Notes: generated by a model not told the origin, from the sequence alone. 64,000 bases of DNA from Kordiimonas aquimaris (GCF_025574485.1 NZ_JAOBPO010000004.1:124001-188000), one strand, 5' to 3'; positions 34,162 to 43,571 are shown, counted from the first letter of the stretch. Numbers and translations: made by a program.

Positions 34162-35316
34162 TTACTCCCATACTTCTTTATAGCCGCGTCTTGCGATGCG
34201 GCGTGATGTGCGGCATGTGACAAACATGTCCAGATTAACTGATTTTAACAGTGTGTCGGTCTCAGCTTTGTCATGTGCTGACAAAGCGTCATAAGCGTCA
34301 TGAATACGTTGCAGCATCCACAATGAATAGTGTCTTGCGCCAACGCTCATTTGTGTGTCGCGTAGTTTGAAGCTACACCCTCCAAGAACACGTTTGTTGG
34401 TATCTGCTATAACAGGTTTGCCGCTTTCGATATCAGAGTTCTGATCTAGGTAATCATTAATAAAGCTTGTAAGTGCCTCGACCTCTGGGCCGTAATCCTG
34501 ACCGATCAATTGTAGCACAGGTAGCAACGTTTCCGGAATTGTATCGTCTTGTGTTGTCGTGTCCGGGAGGTCTGGGAATTCCGGTTTATCCATGTCAGAT
34601 GCTGTCATACGTTCGACCCAGCGCCAAACGCGGTTAGCTGTTGTTTTCATGAGCATTTCAGGTGCCGGGTCACGCGCCAGATGAGCATACATGGGTCCAT
34701 ATAGGCCGAAGTCTCCAATCGTTGGTTTTCCGCCTAATAGGTAAGGGTGTGTTAGCAAGTGACCATCAAGTGCGGCTAGTAGGTCAGTGTAGCTTTGCTC
34801 AATAGCAGGAATGGTTTCTGGCGTTACACCAAGACCTGGCAAGTAAGCTTGCATTTTCGTCATGCCGGGTGTTGCAAACTCGAGCGCCTCTGCTGTTGTT
34901 GCTGTCGGGTTGGCGGTGCGTCCAAATTCCATCGCAATAAAGTGTTTGTTTTGCTCAGGGAAATTCCAACGATAGTGCATGGCCGCGCGCAACAAGCCTT
35001 CATCACCAAAAGCCTCAAGAATAAGGGCAATAATTCTTTGTTTTGCGCCTTCAGGGTAGACACTGAAAGGTTTAGCGGCACGGTTTTCAAGAAAATCAAT
35101 GATTTCGGTTGTATCTTGTATGATATCGCCAGCGGCGGTTTCAATCACAGGGATGACGAAGCGACCAACGGTTGGCATAATACGGCCTAAATAATCAGGG
35201 TGACTTTGCAGGCGTTCTGAATAAGGGGTGCCTGATTTACGCAGGAAGCTGCGTACCTTACCCGAGTACAAGCTAACGGGGCAGCCATAAAACGTGATTG
35301 GTTCCTGCGATGTCAT
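34162..35316 (-). CDS. Large GST-fold protein (N-terminal thioredoxin-like domain, extended C-terminal part)
   Basis: A 384-residue protein, longer than typical GSTs (200-260). Residues 1-90 are a thioredoxin-like GST domain: ITFYGCPVSLYSGKVRSFL, FVIPVIETAAGDIIQDTTEI (cis-Pro and acidic site). A helical domain follows with LLGGKPTIGDFGLYGPMYAH (GDF capping box). The last 120 or so residues (LTSFINDYLDQNSDIESGKP onward) go beyond the standard fold and contain SFKLRDTQMSVGARHYSLWM. GGAA precedes the ATG. It heads the minus-strand cluster with TetR and the smaller GST, and is divergent from the esterase gene. The extra C-terminal region is seen in some uncharacterised alphaproteobacterial GST homologues; the function is unknown. 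Confidence 0.82.
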   Translation of the reverse strand: MTSQEPITFYGCPVSLYSGKVRSFLRKSGTPYSERLQSHPDYLGRIMPTVGRFVIPVIETAAGDIIQDTTEIIDFLENRAAKPFSVYPEGAKQRIIALILEAFGDEGLLRAAMHYRWNFPEQNKHFIAMEFGRTANPTATTAEALEFATPGMTKMQAYLPGLGVTPETIPAIEQSYTDLLAALDGHLLTHPYLLGGKPTIGDFGLYGPMYAHLARDPAPEMLMKTTANRVWRWVERMTASDMDKPEFPDLPDTTTQDDTIPETLLPVLQLIGQDYGPEVEALTSFINDYLDQNSDIESGKPVIADTNKRVLGGCSFKLRDTQMSVGARHYSLWMLQRIHDAYDALSAHDKAETDTLLKSVNLDMFVTCRTSRRIARRGYKEVWE

Positions 35317-35341
35317 TCTCTGTTCCGATCAATTGACTATA

Positions 35342-35356
35342 TAATGAATGTCATTA
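35342..35356. promoter_or_regulatory. TAATGA-ATG-TCATTA inverted repeat in a divergent promoter region
   Basis: A perfect 6-3-6 inverted repeat lies 26 bp from the start of the large GST gene and 85 bp from the start of the divergent esterase gene. Its place and symmetry fit a TetR-family operator. The assignment is positional and the half-sites are short. Confidence 0.45.
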
Positions 35357-35440
35357 CTATGTCGTGCGAGCAATGTGTCAAGCATATCGCGCATATGCAT
35401 GTTCAAGCTTGCGTGAAATATGATGAGGTGAATAAAGTCT

Positions 35441-36400
35441 ATGTCGATAAGAGCATGGTTGGTCAGGAAAAAAATCCGCAAAACTTTCCGTCCTAAGGCA
35501 CTGAAAAACGCGCCGATAGAGGAGCGTTTAAAAAGTATTCTGGCAGGCTTTAGGGGCTCTGAGGCGCTGTTGCCGCAACCACCAAAGCACATCAAGGCTG
35601 TACCTGTTTCAGCCAATTTTGATGGTATGCCTTTTAAAGGGGAATGGGTGGTAGACCCTTCGGCGCATAATAATCGCATTATTTTTTATACACACGGCGG
35701 CGCCTATGTTTGGGGTCGTCCGAAAGAATACCGCTACCTAGCGTGGCAACTTTCTAGGCAATGTAAAGCGCGTGTATTCTTGCTGGATTATACGCTGGCA
35801 CCAAAAGCCAAATGCCCAACGCAAATAAATGAAGGGCTTGCGGCATATGATTATATTCGGACCAACAACCCTGAAGCAGCCATTGCTATGGCAGGGGATA
35901 GTGCGGGTGGTAGCTTGACTGTTGCCATGGCGGTCACCATTAGAGACAGCAACCGCTCAACACCTGTGGCACTTAGCCTGATTGCCCCGGGCGTTGACCT
36001 GACGGGGTCAGGCGACAGTGTCCGTAAAAATGCAGATAAAGATGTCATGTTGGACCCTGAAGCAATCAATTTTGTCATCAAAGATTATATTGGTGATTTG
36101 CCTGCGGATGATCCGCGTTGTTCGCCGCTGTTTGCTTCGCATGAAAACCTGCCACCTATGATGGCACAAGTTGGTAGTGATGAGATATTGCTTGATGACT
36201 CAGTTCGCCTCGAACAAAGCGTTACCGCTAGTGGCGGCGCGTTCACACTAAAGATATGGCAAAAAATGCATCATGTTTGGCATATGAGCGCCAATATGGT
36301 GCCAGAGGCTCGTGCTGCAATTAAAGAAATGGCTACATTTATGGAAGACCACTGGGACATTGGAGTTGAAGAAAACGTTAAAAAGGGTGTGGCAAAATGA
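35441..36400 (+). CDS. Alpha/beta hydrolase, hormone-sensitive lipase-type esterase
   Basis: A 319-residue esterase of the HSL (family IV) group. It shows the oxyanion motif YTHGGAYVWG (HGGA at residues 85-88), the nucleophile elbow AGDSAGGSL (Ser154), the acid in VGSDEILLDDS and the base in MHHVWHMSA. The N-terminal cap region is basic and without a signal peptide, so the enzyme is cytoplasmic. GAGGTG lies upstream with long spacing. Its stop overlaps the SDR start by 4 nt (ATGA), and an aldehyde dehydrogenase follows, which together suggest ester hydrolysis to an alcohol, oxidation to aldehyde or ketone, then to acid. The natural ester is unknown. Confidence 0.92.
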   Translation: MSIRAWLVRKKIRKTFRPKALKNAPIEERLKSILAGFRGSEALLPQPPKHIKAVPVSANFDGMPFKGEWVVDPSAHNNRIIFYTHGGAYVWGRPKEYRYLAWQLSRQCKARVFLLDYTLAPKAKCPTQINEGLAAYDYIRTNNPEAAIAMAGDSAGGSLTVAMAVTIRDSNRSTPVALSLIAPGVDLTGSGDSVRKNADKDVMLDPEAINFVIKDYIGDLPADDPRCSPLFASHENLPPMMAQVGSDEILLDDSVRLEQSVTASGGAFTLKIWQKMHHVWHMSANMVPEARAAIKEMATFMEDHWDIGVEENVKKGVAK

Positions 36401-37236
36401 GTGCGAAAACGTTAATGGAAACAGCTTTTATAACTGGCGCAGGCTCAGGTATTGGACGCTCACTTGCCCATGCCTTAGTGGCACAAGGGTGTGCTATATA
36501 TATAGCAGACAATAATGCCGAAAACCTTGCCAAGGTTGAAACGGAGTTGAAGCAAAAGCAAGCTAATGTTCACGCTCGTGTGCTTGATGTTTCAAACCGT
36601 GATGATGTCATTGCTGCAGTTGAAGATGCTACCGCGAAAATGGGTAGCATTGATGGTATGTTTAATAACGCAGGTATATCATTTTCAGATATGGTTGAAA
36701 GCATGAGCATTCAAGATTTTAAAAAAGTCATGGATGTTGATTTTTGGGGTGTTGTGCACGGAACCCAGGCAGTTTTGCCGCGTATGCTGGAACGCGGTAA
36801 AGGACATATTGTCAATGTTTCCAGTATTTTTGGCATTATTGGTGTGCCTAGTCAGTCAGCTTATTGTGCAGCAAAACATGCCGTAAAAGGGTTTAACGAA
36901 TCGCTGTTCCATGAGTTGAAAGATACAGATGTACAAGTGCACTCTGTTCATCCGGGTGGTGTTAAAACCGGTATTATGAAAAACGGAACCCACATACGTA
37001 ATGCGCAGGGCGAAGAAGTAGCAAACGAATCTGACCGGCAAGAAATGGTCAAAAACTTTGATGAAAATATGGCCAAGACAACGCCAGATGAAGCAGCAAA
37101 CGTTATCCTTAATGGTGTTGCAAAGTCGCAGTACCGTATATTGGTTGGCGGGGATGCCCGTTTTATAGACCGTATGCAGCGATGGTTTCCCAATTGGTGG
37201 CGCAGTTTGTTACCGCGTTTGCTAAACCGTAATTAA
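36397..37236 (+). CDS. Short-chain dehydrogenase/reductase
   Basis: A 279-residue classical SDR. It has the TGAGSGIGRSLA cofactor motif (TGxxxGIG, residues about 13-20), NNAGIS, a Ser in NVSSIFG, and the catalytic YxxxK in SAYCAAKHAVKG; HPGGVKTGI follows. The Asp in IYIADNN at the end of the second strand favours NAD(H). It is translationally coupled to the upstream esterase gene by a 4-nt overlap and lies 104 nt before the aldehyde dehydrogenase gene. It probably oxidises the alcohol released by the esterase, though a reductive role is equally possible from sequence. Confidence 0.94.
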   Translation: MSAKTLMETAFITGAGSGIGRSLAHALVAQGCAIYIADNNAENLAKVETELKQKQANVHARVLDVSNRDDVIAAVEDATAKMGSIDGMFNNAGISFSDMVESMSIQDFKKVMDVDFWGVVHGTQAVLPRMLERGKGHIVNVSSIFGIIGVPSQSAYCAAKHAVKGFNESLFHELKDTDVQVHSVHPGGVKTGIMKNGTHIRNAQGEEVANESDRQEMVKNFDENMAKTTPDEAANVILNGVAKSQYRILVGGDARFIDRMQRWFPNWWRSLLPRLLNRN

Positions 37237-37340
37237 GGCCATTGTGATTGATATGGGTGATTTCCCTCTAGCGTAAATGCTGTTGGCCCACTACATACAG
37301 TGCATGAATTGATATTTCGGGGATTTGAAGGAGCACTGAC

Positions 37341-38774
37341 ATGCATAACTTAGATAAGCATTATATCAACGGCGAATGGGTTGCGTCTGGTGCGGCCTCT
37401 TTTCGTGATTTAATTAATCCTGCAACAGAAGAAAAATCGGGTCAGATGATTTTGGGTACAGCTGCTGATGTTGATGCTGCTGTTGCCGCTGCGAAAGAAG
37501 CGTTTGTGAGCTTTTCGCAAACAACCCGCGAGGAACGTATTGATTTGCTGAATAGAATTATCAGTGAATACAAAAAGCGCTCTGCTGAAATGGCATCTGT
37601 CATCACCGAAGAAATGGGTGCGCCAACTACTTGGTCTACGAATGCACATGCACCTTCAGGTATTGGTCACTTGATTACAGCGCGCAAAGTGCTGGAAAAT
37701 TTTGACTTTGAAGAAGACAGAGGCCCAACGCGTATCGCCAAAGAGCCGATCGGTGTTGTTGGCATGATCACACCGTGGAATTGGCCGATCAATCAAATCA
37801 CTTGTAAAGTGGCACCTGCGATAGCAACTGGCTGTACAATGGTACTGAAACCAAGTGAGATCGCGCCTTATAGTTGCCAGTTATTTACAGAAATTATGGA
37901 AGCGGCTGATGTACCTAAAGGCGTTTACAACGTTGTTTACGGTGAAGGTGCAGATGTAGGTGAAGCAATGTCGGGCCACCCTGATATTGATATGATTTCA
38001 GTTACAGGTTCAACCCGTATGGGTGCAGCGGTACAGGCAAATGCAGCGAAAACAATTAAACGCGTGACACAGGAACTCGGTGGCAAGTCGGCCAATATTG
38101 TTTTAGACGATGCTGACTTTGAAAAAGTAGTGAAACGTGAAGCTCTCAAAGTGATGAGCAACACAGGCCAAACCTGTACAGCACTTACACGCATGCTGGT
38201 ACCAATGGACCGTATGGATGAAGCAGCAGAAATTGCTGCCAAGGCAGTGGAGCGTGTTGTTGTTGGTGATCCACAAGATACTACAACGACAATGGGCCCC
38301 ATCTCAAACGAAACACAGCACGGTAAAGTTGGTGCACTTATCCAAAAAGGTATTGATGAAGGCGCGCGCCTTGTTGCGGGCGGCGTTGGCCGACCTGATG
38401 GTTTGGAAAAAGGATACTTTGTCAAACCGACTGTGTTTGCAAATGTGACACCGGATATGACTATTGCGCGTGAAGAAATTTTTGGCCCAGTGCTTTCAAT
38501 CATTGGTTACAAAGATGAAGATGATGCCATTCGTATAGCAAACGACAGCTTGTATGGTTTGTCTGGTGCTGTCCAAAGCGGTGATCCGGAGCGTGCGAAA
38601 CGTGTTGCATCACGTATGCGCACCGGCATGGTTTACATTAATGGTGCGGATGGTGACTTGAACGCACCATTTGGTGGTTACAAGCAATCAGGGAATGGCA
38701 GGGAATGGGGCGCACATGCGTTTAACGACTTCCTTGAGTTGAAATCTGTTCTTGGCTACAACGCGGCAGAGTAA
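37341..38774 (+). CDS. NAD(P)-dependent aldehyde dehydrogenase
   Basis: A 477-residue ALDH superfamily enzyme of standard length. Signatures: GMITPWNWPINQI (cofactor domain), VLKPSEIAP, VTGSTRMGAAV, the catalytic Glu in TQELGGKSANIVL, the catalytic Cys in NTGQTCTALTRM, and EEIFGPVLSII. The ribosome site AAGGAG is about 9 nt upstream. It oxidises an aldehyde to a carboxylic acid. It is the last gene of the esterase/SDR cluster, and a good terminator follows 25 nt after its stop. The substrate is probably the aldehyde made by the upstream SDR; family members with this TCTA context act on a wide range of aliphatic and aromatic aldehydes. Confidence 0.94.
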   Translation: MHNLDKHYINGEWVASGAASFRDLINPATEEKSGQMILGTAADVDAAVAAAKEAFVSFSQTTREERIDLLNRIISEYKKRSAEMASVITEEMGAPTTWSTNAHAPSGIGHLITARKVLENFDFEEDRGPTRIAKEPIGVVGMITPWNWPINQITCKVAPAIATGCTMVLKPSEIAPYSCQLFTEIMEAADVPKGVYNVVYGEGADVGEAMSGHPDIDMISVTGSTRMGAAVQANAAKTIKRVTQELGGKSANIVLDDADFEKVVKREALKVMSNTGQTCTALTRMLVPMDRMDEAAEIAAKAVERVVVGDPQDTTTTMGPISNETQHGKVGALIQKGIDEGARLVAGGVGRPDGLEKGYFVKPTVFANVTPDMTIAREEIFGPVLSIIGYKDEDDAIRIANDSLYGLSGAVQSGDPERAKRVASRMRTGMVYINGADGDLNAPFGGYKQSGNGREWGAHAFNDFLELKSVLGYNAAE

Positions 38775-38798
38775 ATTAGCTTTTAAATAATACGTTTA

Positions 38799-38833
38799 TG
38801 CGAAGGGCGTTTTCGCCGCTCTTCGTATTTTTT
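38799..38833 (+). terminator. Rho-independent terminator after the aldehyde dehydrogenase gene
   Basis: CGAAG-GGCG-TTTT-CGCC-(GCT)-CTTCG forms a GC-rich stem of 9 pairs with a 3-nt bulge, then TATTTTTTC. Confidence 0.85.
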
Positions 38834-38853
38834 CAGGTCGATGGTCATATTAT

Positions 38854-39597
38854 ATGATTAATTCTCTTCGGGTGCGTCGAGTTTCGCTCAGTATCCACAA
38901 TTGGGTGGGGCTTATCATTGCCATTCAGTTTCTATTTTGGTGCGTGGGCGGCGTTATAATGAGCGTTATCCCAATTGAAGTTGTGCGCGGTGAGGTCAAC
39001 ATTGCGGATCGCAAAATGACACCATTGAGTAGTACTGAAGTGGCAAGAGTACTGGAGAAAGTTGGTGCTGTAGACCTGCAGCGTGTGTCTATTAAAGACT
39101 TGGCTGGTCAGGCGGCAATTGTGTTGGAACAAACCGACGGGATGAAGCGCCTTTATGACGCGAAAACGAGTGTGCTTTTAACACCTATCAATGAAATAAT
39201 GGCAACGCAAATTGCTGTATATGATTATCAGCATTCCTCCGCGAAAACGCATGTTCCTGTGGCTGTACTGTCGGCATATCTTCTAACAGAAGAGCCCGGT
39301 GATTTTCGCCGTAAATTACCAGTGTGGCAAATTACATTGGACGACCCTGATGGCACACGTATTTATGTATCACCGGATACTGGAGATGTGCTGGCGCGGC
39401 GTAATGATTACTGGCGCTTATACGATTTCTTCTGGATGCTACATATCATGGACTATGAAACACGTGATGATTTCAATAACCCACTAATCATTGTTGCCTC
39501 AATCACGGCATCCCTCTTTGTGATTAGCGGTGTTATACTGCTGTACTTCCGGTTCGGGCCTCAAGTACAGCGTATGCGAGCACGAAAAACTAATTAA
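38854..39597 (+). CDS. PepSY-associated membrane protein
   Basis: A 247-residue protein with an N-terminal membrane helix ([20 protein letters not shown], with the preceding HNWVG typical of PepSY-TM proteins) and a C-terminal helix ([21 protein letters not shown]). The periplasmic part between them contains PepSY-like stretches, for example [23 protein letters not shown] (position about residue 168-190), and the segment [13 protein letters not shown] often seen in these proteins. Related proteins are linked to ferric-siderophore reduction or serve as PepSY-type modulators. It stands alone after a terminator and its stop overlaps that of the convergent tdk gene by 4 bp. The function is not established. 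Confidence 0.83.
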   Translation: MINSLRVRRVSLSIHNWVGLIIAIQFLFWCVGGVIMSVIPIEVVRGEVNIADRKMTPLSSTEVARVLEKVGAVDLQRVSIKDLAGQAAIVLEQTDGMKRLYDAKTSVLLTPINEIMATQIAVYDYQHSSAKTHVPVAVLSAYLLTEEPGDFRRKLPVWQITLDDPDGTRIYVSPDTGDVLARRNDYWRLYDFFWMLHIMDYETRDDFNNPLIIVASITASLFVISGVILLYFRFGPQVQRMRARKTN

Positions 39598-40178
39598 GAC
39601 ACTGCATTTAGTTTTTCCATGAAGTGCTTGCGACACAGTGCAATGTAGCGGTCGTTACCACCGATTTCGATAGACGCACCTTCCTTTACGGCATTCCCAT
39701 TTGCGTCAATACGTAAATTCATGCTCGCTTTACTGCCGCATGTGCAAATAGTTTTCAGCTCCAACAATTCATCAGCAACGGCTAGTAGCCATTGGCTGCC
39801 TTCAAACAGGTTGGCCTGAAAGTCTGTCCGTAAGCCATAACATAAAACAGGCACACCGAGTTCATCAGCAACCGCAGCAAGCTGAAAAACATGATCGCGT
39901 GTGAGGAACTGGGCTTCATCAATCAAAACACAATTAACCGTGCGGTATTTTAGCTCGCTTTCAATAACTTCACGAAGGTTAATATCAGGTTCAAACAGGT
40001 GAGCTTCGGCTTCAAGGCCAATACGTGATGAAATCGTCCCGATTCCGTGCCTGTTATCAATGGCTGCAGTGAACAGCATGGTTGCCATGCCGCGCTCCTG
40101 ATAATTGAAGCTGGATTGAAGCAAGGTCGTTGTTTTACCTGCGTTCATTGCAGAATAGTAGAAATACAGCTTCGCCAT
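39594..40178 (-). CDS. tdk: Thymidine kinase (type II)
   Basis: A 194-residue enzyme that phosphorylates thymidine (and deoxyuridine) to the monophosphate. The P-loop region reads [18 protein letters not shown], strikingly like the E. coli enzyme (SAMNAGKSTALLQSS). [13 protein letters not shown] carries the Walker B Asp and the catalytic Glu region, [12 protein letters not shown] follows, and the zinc lasso has Cys in CTCGSKASM and CRKHF near the C-terminus. It is the only nucleoside kinase I see. It is divergent from the exported adenosine deaminase gene (116 bp apart) and marks the left border of the nucleoside island. It would recapture thymidine before DeoA degrades it. Confidence 0.96.
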   Translation of the reverse strand: MAKLYFYYSAMNAGKTTTLLQSSFNYQERGMATMLFTAAIDNRHGIGTISSRIGLEAEAHLFEPDINLREVIESELKYRTVNCVLIDEAQFLTRDHVFQLAAVADELGVPVLCYGLRTDFQANLFEGSQWLLAVADELLELKTICTCGSKASMNLRIDANGNAVKEGASIEIGGNDRYIALCRKHFMEKLNAVS

Positions 40179-40294
40179 ATTGATTTTGCCCTATATTCTT
40201 TTTGTTACAGCTCGGTTAGGCTGTGTCTGGTTTCGTTAAGTTGGTTGAACCTAAAAAAGACCAGCAATGAACGCAAGCTTTCATGGAGAGATAA

Positions 40295-41842
40295 ATGCGC
40301 GGGTTTATATTTGTTTTGTCTTTTGTCTTAAGTGGTTTTGTGTCTTTACCGCTGTTTGCGCAGGATCAGGCAAGACTGGCGCGGGTAGCAGGACAGGCTC
40401 TTGACTGGCATATGGAGAACGGTCGCGCACGCCAGGCATTTGAGAAATTACCCAAAGGCGGCGATATTCACACACATTTGCGCGGTGCAATTTATGCGGA
40501 AACTTGGCTTGACTGGGCCGCAGAAGACGGATTGTGCGTTGACACTACTGTGCCCGCGATTGTTTTCAAGCAGGCCAACACATGTGAAGCAAGTGGTTGG
40601 ATTACGGCTGAGGCGGCTCGGCTTGACCCTTATTATAGACGCAGCATCATTGACGCCTTGAGCACGCGCAGCTATGTGCCAACCAATGGCTGGACAGGCC
40701 ATGACCAGTTTTTTGAAACGTTTAACCGTATTAACGTGGCGCCGCACCGCTTGGGTGATCAGCTAGCAGCTGTCGCAGAGCGAGCAGGAAAACAGAATAT
40801 CCTGTACCTTGAGCTGATGGAAACACTGGTTTTACCGGAACTGTTCCCTCTGGTTGCAGGCATCAATATGTCGGGTGATGTGGCGACTGATTATCAATCT
40901 TTATCTGAAAGTGCTTTTGGTCGTGAAATTGACAAGCTGGCTGCATCGATTGGCCGGCAAATCGCGGACGCTCGGACCAAGAAAGACAAATTGCTTCTTT
41001 GCGGTACACCAAACGCTAAAGCTGGTTGTGATGTTGAGATAAGGTTCCTTCATCAGGTTATACGTGAATTTGACCCATCGATGGTTTATGCCCAAATCAT
41101 GCTCGGGTGGGCCGTGATGGAACAAAATCCGCTGGTCGTTGGTCTTAATCTTGTCGCACCTGAAGACGGTTATGTGGCACTTCGAGACTATACATATCAC
41201 ATGGAGATGATTGATCATCTATACAGAACACGTGGTCCGCAAAACATAACATTGCATGCAGGCGAGCTGGCGCTTGGTTTGGTGCGTCCAAAGCAATTGA
41301 GGTTTCATATTCGGGAGGCGATTGAAATCGGACACGCCAAGCGCATAGGGCACGGTGTTGCTATTGCCTATGAAGATGATCATGAGGCCTTATTGCAAAA
41401 GATGGTAGATGACGACATCTTGGTTGAAATCAATCTCACAAGTAATGCGGTTATTCTCGGCGTTGAAGGTCAAAACCACCCACTTGTATTATACCGTGAT
41501 TTACGCGTGCCATATACTGTAAGCACTGATGATGAAGGTGTATCGCGTATTGACCTGACGCATGAATATATACGTTTGGCACAAACGTTCGGCGTAAGCT
41601 ATTTCGAACTTCGGTATGTTTCGCGCAACTCACTATCTTATAGCTTTCTTGACGGCGAAAGTCTCTGGACTTCCGATGACTGTTCACATGACGTAATTGA
41701 AGCAAAAGCACCTAGTGTTACTTGTCAGCAATTGCTTGATCAGAGCGAAAAAGCGCGCCTGCAATGGAAGCTGGAAGAGAAGCTGCGTGTGTTTGAAGCT
41801 AATTTAAAGATACCAAAAAGAGAAAGAACTTCTTTTGAATAG
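40295..41842 (+). CDS. Exported ADGF-type adenosine deaminase
   Basis: A 515-residue protein with a clear signal peptide (FIFVLSFVLSGFVSLPLFAQ). The catalytic domain is that of the adenosine deaminase family: GGDIHTHLRGA (His59 and His61 as metal ligands), LHAGELALG (His and catalytic Glu), KRIGHGVAIAYE (catalytic His) and VSTDDEGVSR (metal Asp plus the adjacent Asp). The length, the KLPKGGDIHTH start and extra N-terminal helices resemble the secreted ADGF/CECR1 group more than cytoplasmic Add. It should convert adenosine or deoxyadenosine to (deoxy)inosine in the periplasm or outside. It is followed 100 nt later by an NCS2-like permease. GGAGAG lies upstream of the ATG. Confidence 0.92.
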   Translation: MRGFIFVLSFVLSGFVSLPLFAQDQARLARVAGQALDWHMENGRARQAFEKLPKGGDIHTHLRGAIYAETWLDWAAEDGLCVDTTVPAIVFKQANTCEASGWITAEAARLDPYYRRSIIDALSTRSYVPTNGWTGHDQFFETFNRINVAPHRLGDQLAAVAERAGKQNILYLELMETLVLPELFPLVAGINMSGDVATDYQSLSESAFGREIDKLAASIGRQIADARTKKDKLLLCGTPNAKAGCDVEIRFLHQVIREFDPSMVYAQIMLGWAVMEQNPLVVGLNLVAPEDGYVALRDYTYHMEMIDHLYRTRGPQNITLHAGELALGLVRPKQLRFHIREAIEIGHAKRIGHGVAIAYEDDHEALLQKMVDDDILVEINLTSNAVILGVEGQNHPLVLYRDLRVPYTVSTDDEGVSRIDLTHEYIRLAQTFGVSYFELRYVSRNSLSYSFLDGESLWTSDDCSHDVIEAKAPSVTCQQLLDQSEKARLQWKLEEKLRVFEANLKIPKRERTSFE

Positions 41843-41911
41843 TGATTTGTTCGCTTACTAAGTATGAAAATATTTCAGCGTTGCTTGCGTGCGCTAAATA
41901 CTGATGACGAT

Positions 41912-41928
41912 GGATCAGAATCTGATCC
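41912..41928 (+). promoter_or_regulatory. Perfect 17-bp inverted repeat next to the permease ribosome site
   Basis: GGATCAGA-A-TCTGATCC is an 8-1-8 palindrome ending 3 nt before the AGGGGAG ribosome site of the permease gene. It could be a repressor operator, or an RNA hairpin next to the ribosome site that modulates initiation. Confidence 0.6.
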
Positions 41929-41942
41929 TCAGGGGAGAGTAT

Positions 41943-43559
41943 ATGTCTGACAATAAAACACCAACAGCGTTTGCTGTTGCATCGCCTTCTTCACAAACGT
42001 CTGCAGATATTAATGCAGGGTTTGCATTTTTTCTGGATGCGGTGGTCAATATGTTTGTGCTGGCGGGTGTGCTTTTGGGGGCGTTTAGTTTCCCTTCAGA
42101 ATATGTATTTGGCCGTATCTTGCCGGGTGCTATTGTCGGAATCTTGTTTGGTAACATGGCCTATATCTGGTTTGCCAAACGTACGGCAAAAGAAATTGGA
42201 AATGACGCACTAACCAGTATCCCGCTTGGGATTGATCTCCCCACAATTTTTGGTATGTGCTTCTTCATTATCGGCCCGATTTATACTTTCAACCTGGAAG
42301 CTCTAGGCCCTGATGCTGCAGCGGAAAAGGCTTGGATCGTTGGTATGGCATGCACGCTATGGATGGCGCTTATTAAGTTTGGCCTGTCCTTCTTTGGTCG
42401 GGCAATGCAAACAGAATTGCCGCAAATGGCTCTCATTGGTGCGATGGCAGGTATTGCGACAGTATGGCTTGGTGCTGAAGCAATCTTTGGTATTTTTGAA
42501 TTGCCGGAAGTTGGTATTGTTTCCCTCATAATTATGGCCTTTGCTCTTATCGCAGGCCACAGATTACCGTTTAATATGCCCGGTGCGGTTATCGCAATTT
42601 TTGCAGGAACGGTATTTTACTACATTCTCGCTTATGCTGGTGCAGGCGAGAACTATGTAGTGAGAGAAGCACCTGAACTTATTGCTGCGCTGCCAAAACC
42701 TGCACTTGGTGGTTTGTTTGCTCTATTTGGGGATGCAACCAATTACTTGGGCATTGTGCTACCGTTTGCTTTGTTGATTGCGGCAAGCAGTGTCAATGTT
42801 GTGACGGGTGCGCGGGTTATTGGCGATAATTACGATGCGGGTAAAGTTGTACGTATTGATGCACTGACAACCGCTATAAGTGCTTTGTTTGGCGGTGTTG
42901 TGCAAACCACACCTTATTTTGGCCATGCGACATACAAACGTATGGGTGCCCGCACTAATTATGCCATTGGCGCTGTCAGTGTTATTGCTGTTGGTGGCTT
43001 TCTTGGTGTTATTGCGTTGGCATCGCAGATGATTCCTGCTGGCGTTTTGAAACCAATTCTGGTTGTTGTTGCGTGCGATATCATGCGACTTGCTTTTACA
43101 GGCGGAGATGTGCGCCACGCACCTGCGCTATTGTTTGCAATTGTGCCGGGTGTATTGAACTATACATACACAAAGGTTTCAGATCTTTACGGCAGGATTG
43201 ATAACACGGTTCAACAAGCGCTGGGAGCAGATTGGACAGCGGGTTACCACTTGCTTGGTGTGATGTCGCGAGGCTACATTTTAACCAGTATTATATGGGC
43301 AGCTTTGATTGTCTGGATTATTGACAAGCGGTTGGAACGTGCTGCATTCGCGGCTATCACCGCTGCAATATTCACTGAGTTTGGGTTAATCCACTCAGCA
43401 CTTCCATCAGCCGGTATGTATCTGCCGTGGGCTATTCCTGATCTTGGTGGTCTTGAGGTGCTGCCGCACCGGTTGGCTGCTGGATATTTAATTGCTGGTT
43501 TGTTGTTACTGGGTTTTGGGCGAATGAAAAATTTACCTGAGGCTGAAAACAAATCTTGA
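41943..43559 (+). CDS. NCS2-like (xanthine/uracil/vitamin C) permease family transporter
   Basis: A 538-residue inner membrane protein with about 13-14 hydrophobic segments. The ATG at 41943 has GGGGAG about 6 nt upstream; a longer frame from 41904 runs through the palindrome and is unlikely. Visible family-like elements are the N-terminal INAGFAFFLDAVVNMFVLAG, the ALTSIPLGIDLPTIFGM segment, a GARVIGDNYDAG loop and QTTPYFGHATYKRMGAR, which matches the PxTxYxxNxG-type region of the xanthine/uracil permease superfamily in position rather than residue by residue. Its place in the nucleoside island suggests import of nucleobases for Upp and the Hpt-like PRT. A hairpin with a U-run follows its stop. 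Specificity is inferred from context. Confidence 0.84.
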   Translation: MSDNKTPTAFAVASPSSQTSADINAGFAFFLDAVVNMFVLAGVLLGAFSFPSEYVFGRILPGAIVGILFGNMAYIWFAKRTAKEIGNDALTSIPLGIDLPTIFGMCFFIIGPIYTFNLEALGPDAAAEKAWIVGMACTLWMALIKFGLSFFGRAMQTELPQMALIGAMAGIATVWLGAEAIFGIFELPEVGIVSLIIMAFALIAGHRLPFNMPGAVIAIFAGTVFYYILAYAGAGENYVVREAPELIAALPKPALGGLFALFGDATNYLGIVLPFALLIAASSVNVVTGARVIGDNYDAGKVVRIDALTTAISALFGGVVQTTPYFGHATYKRMGARTNYAIGAVSVIAVGGFLGVIALASQMIPAGVLKPILVVVACDIMRLAFTGGDVRHAPALLFAIVPGVLNYTYTKVSDLYGRIDNTVQQALGADWTAGYHLLGVMSRGYILTSIIWAALIVWIIDKRLERAAFAAITAAIFTEFGLIHSALPSAGMYLPWAIPDLGGLEVLPHRLAAGYLIAGLLLLGFGRMKNLPEAENKS

Positions 43560-43571
43560 CCAAACAGTCAG
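43556..43571. promoter_or_regulatory. TTGAC-N6-GTCAG, one-mismatch copy of the island operator candidate
   Basis: The stretch AATCTTGAC-CAAACA-GTCAG lies at the end of the permease gene, 44 bp before deoC. It shares AATCTTGAC exactly with the sites at 52919 and 61743. Part of it encodes the last Ser and stop of the permease, so coding constraint could explain some of the match. Confidence 0.45.

Noticed and set aside
37937-38503. A 188-codon antisense frame inside the aldehyde dehydrogenase gene.
   Set aside because: It is Ser/Thr/Pro-rich, as expected from the reverse complement of this gene, and has no supporting start site.
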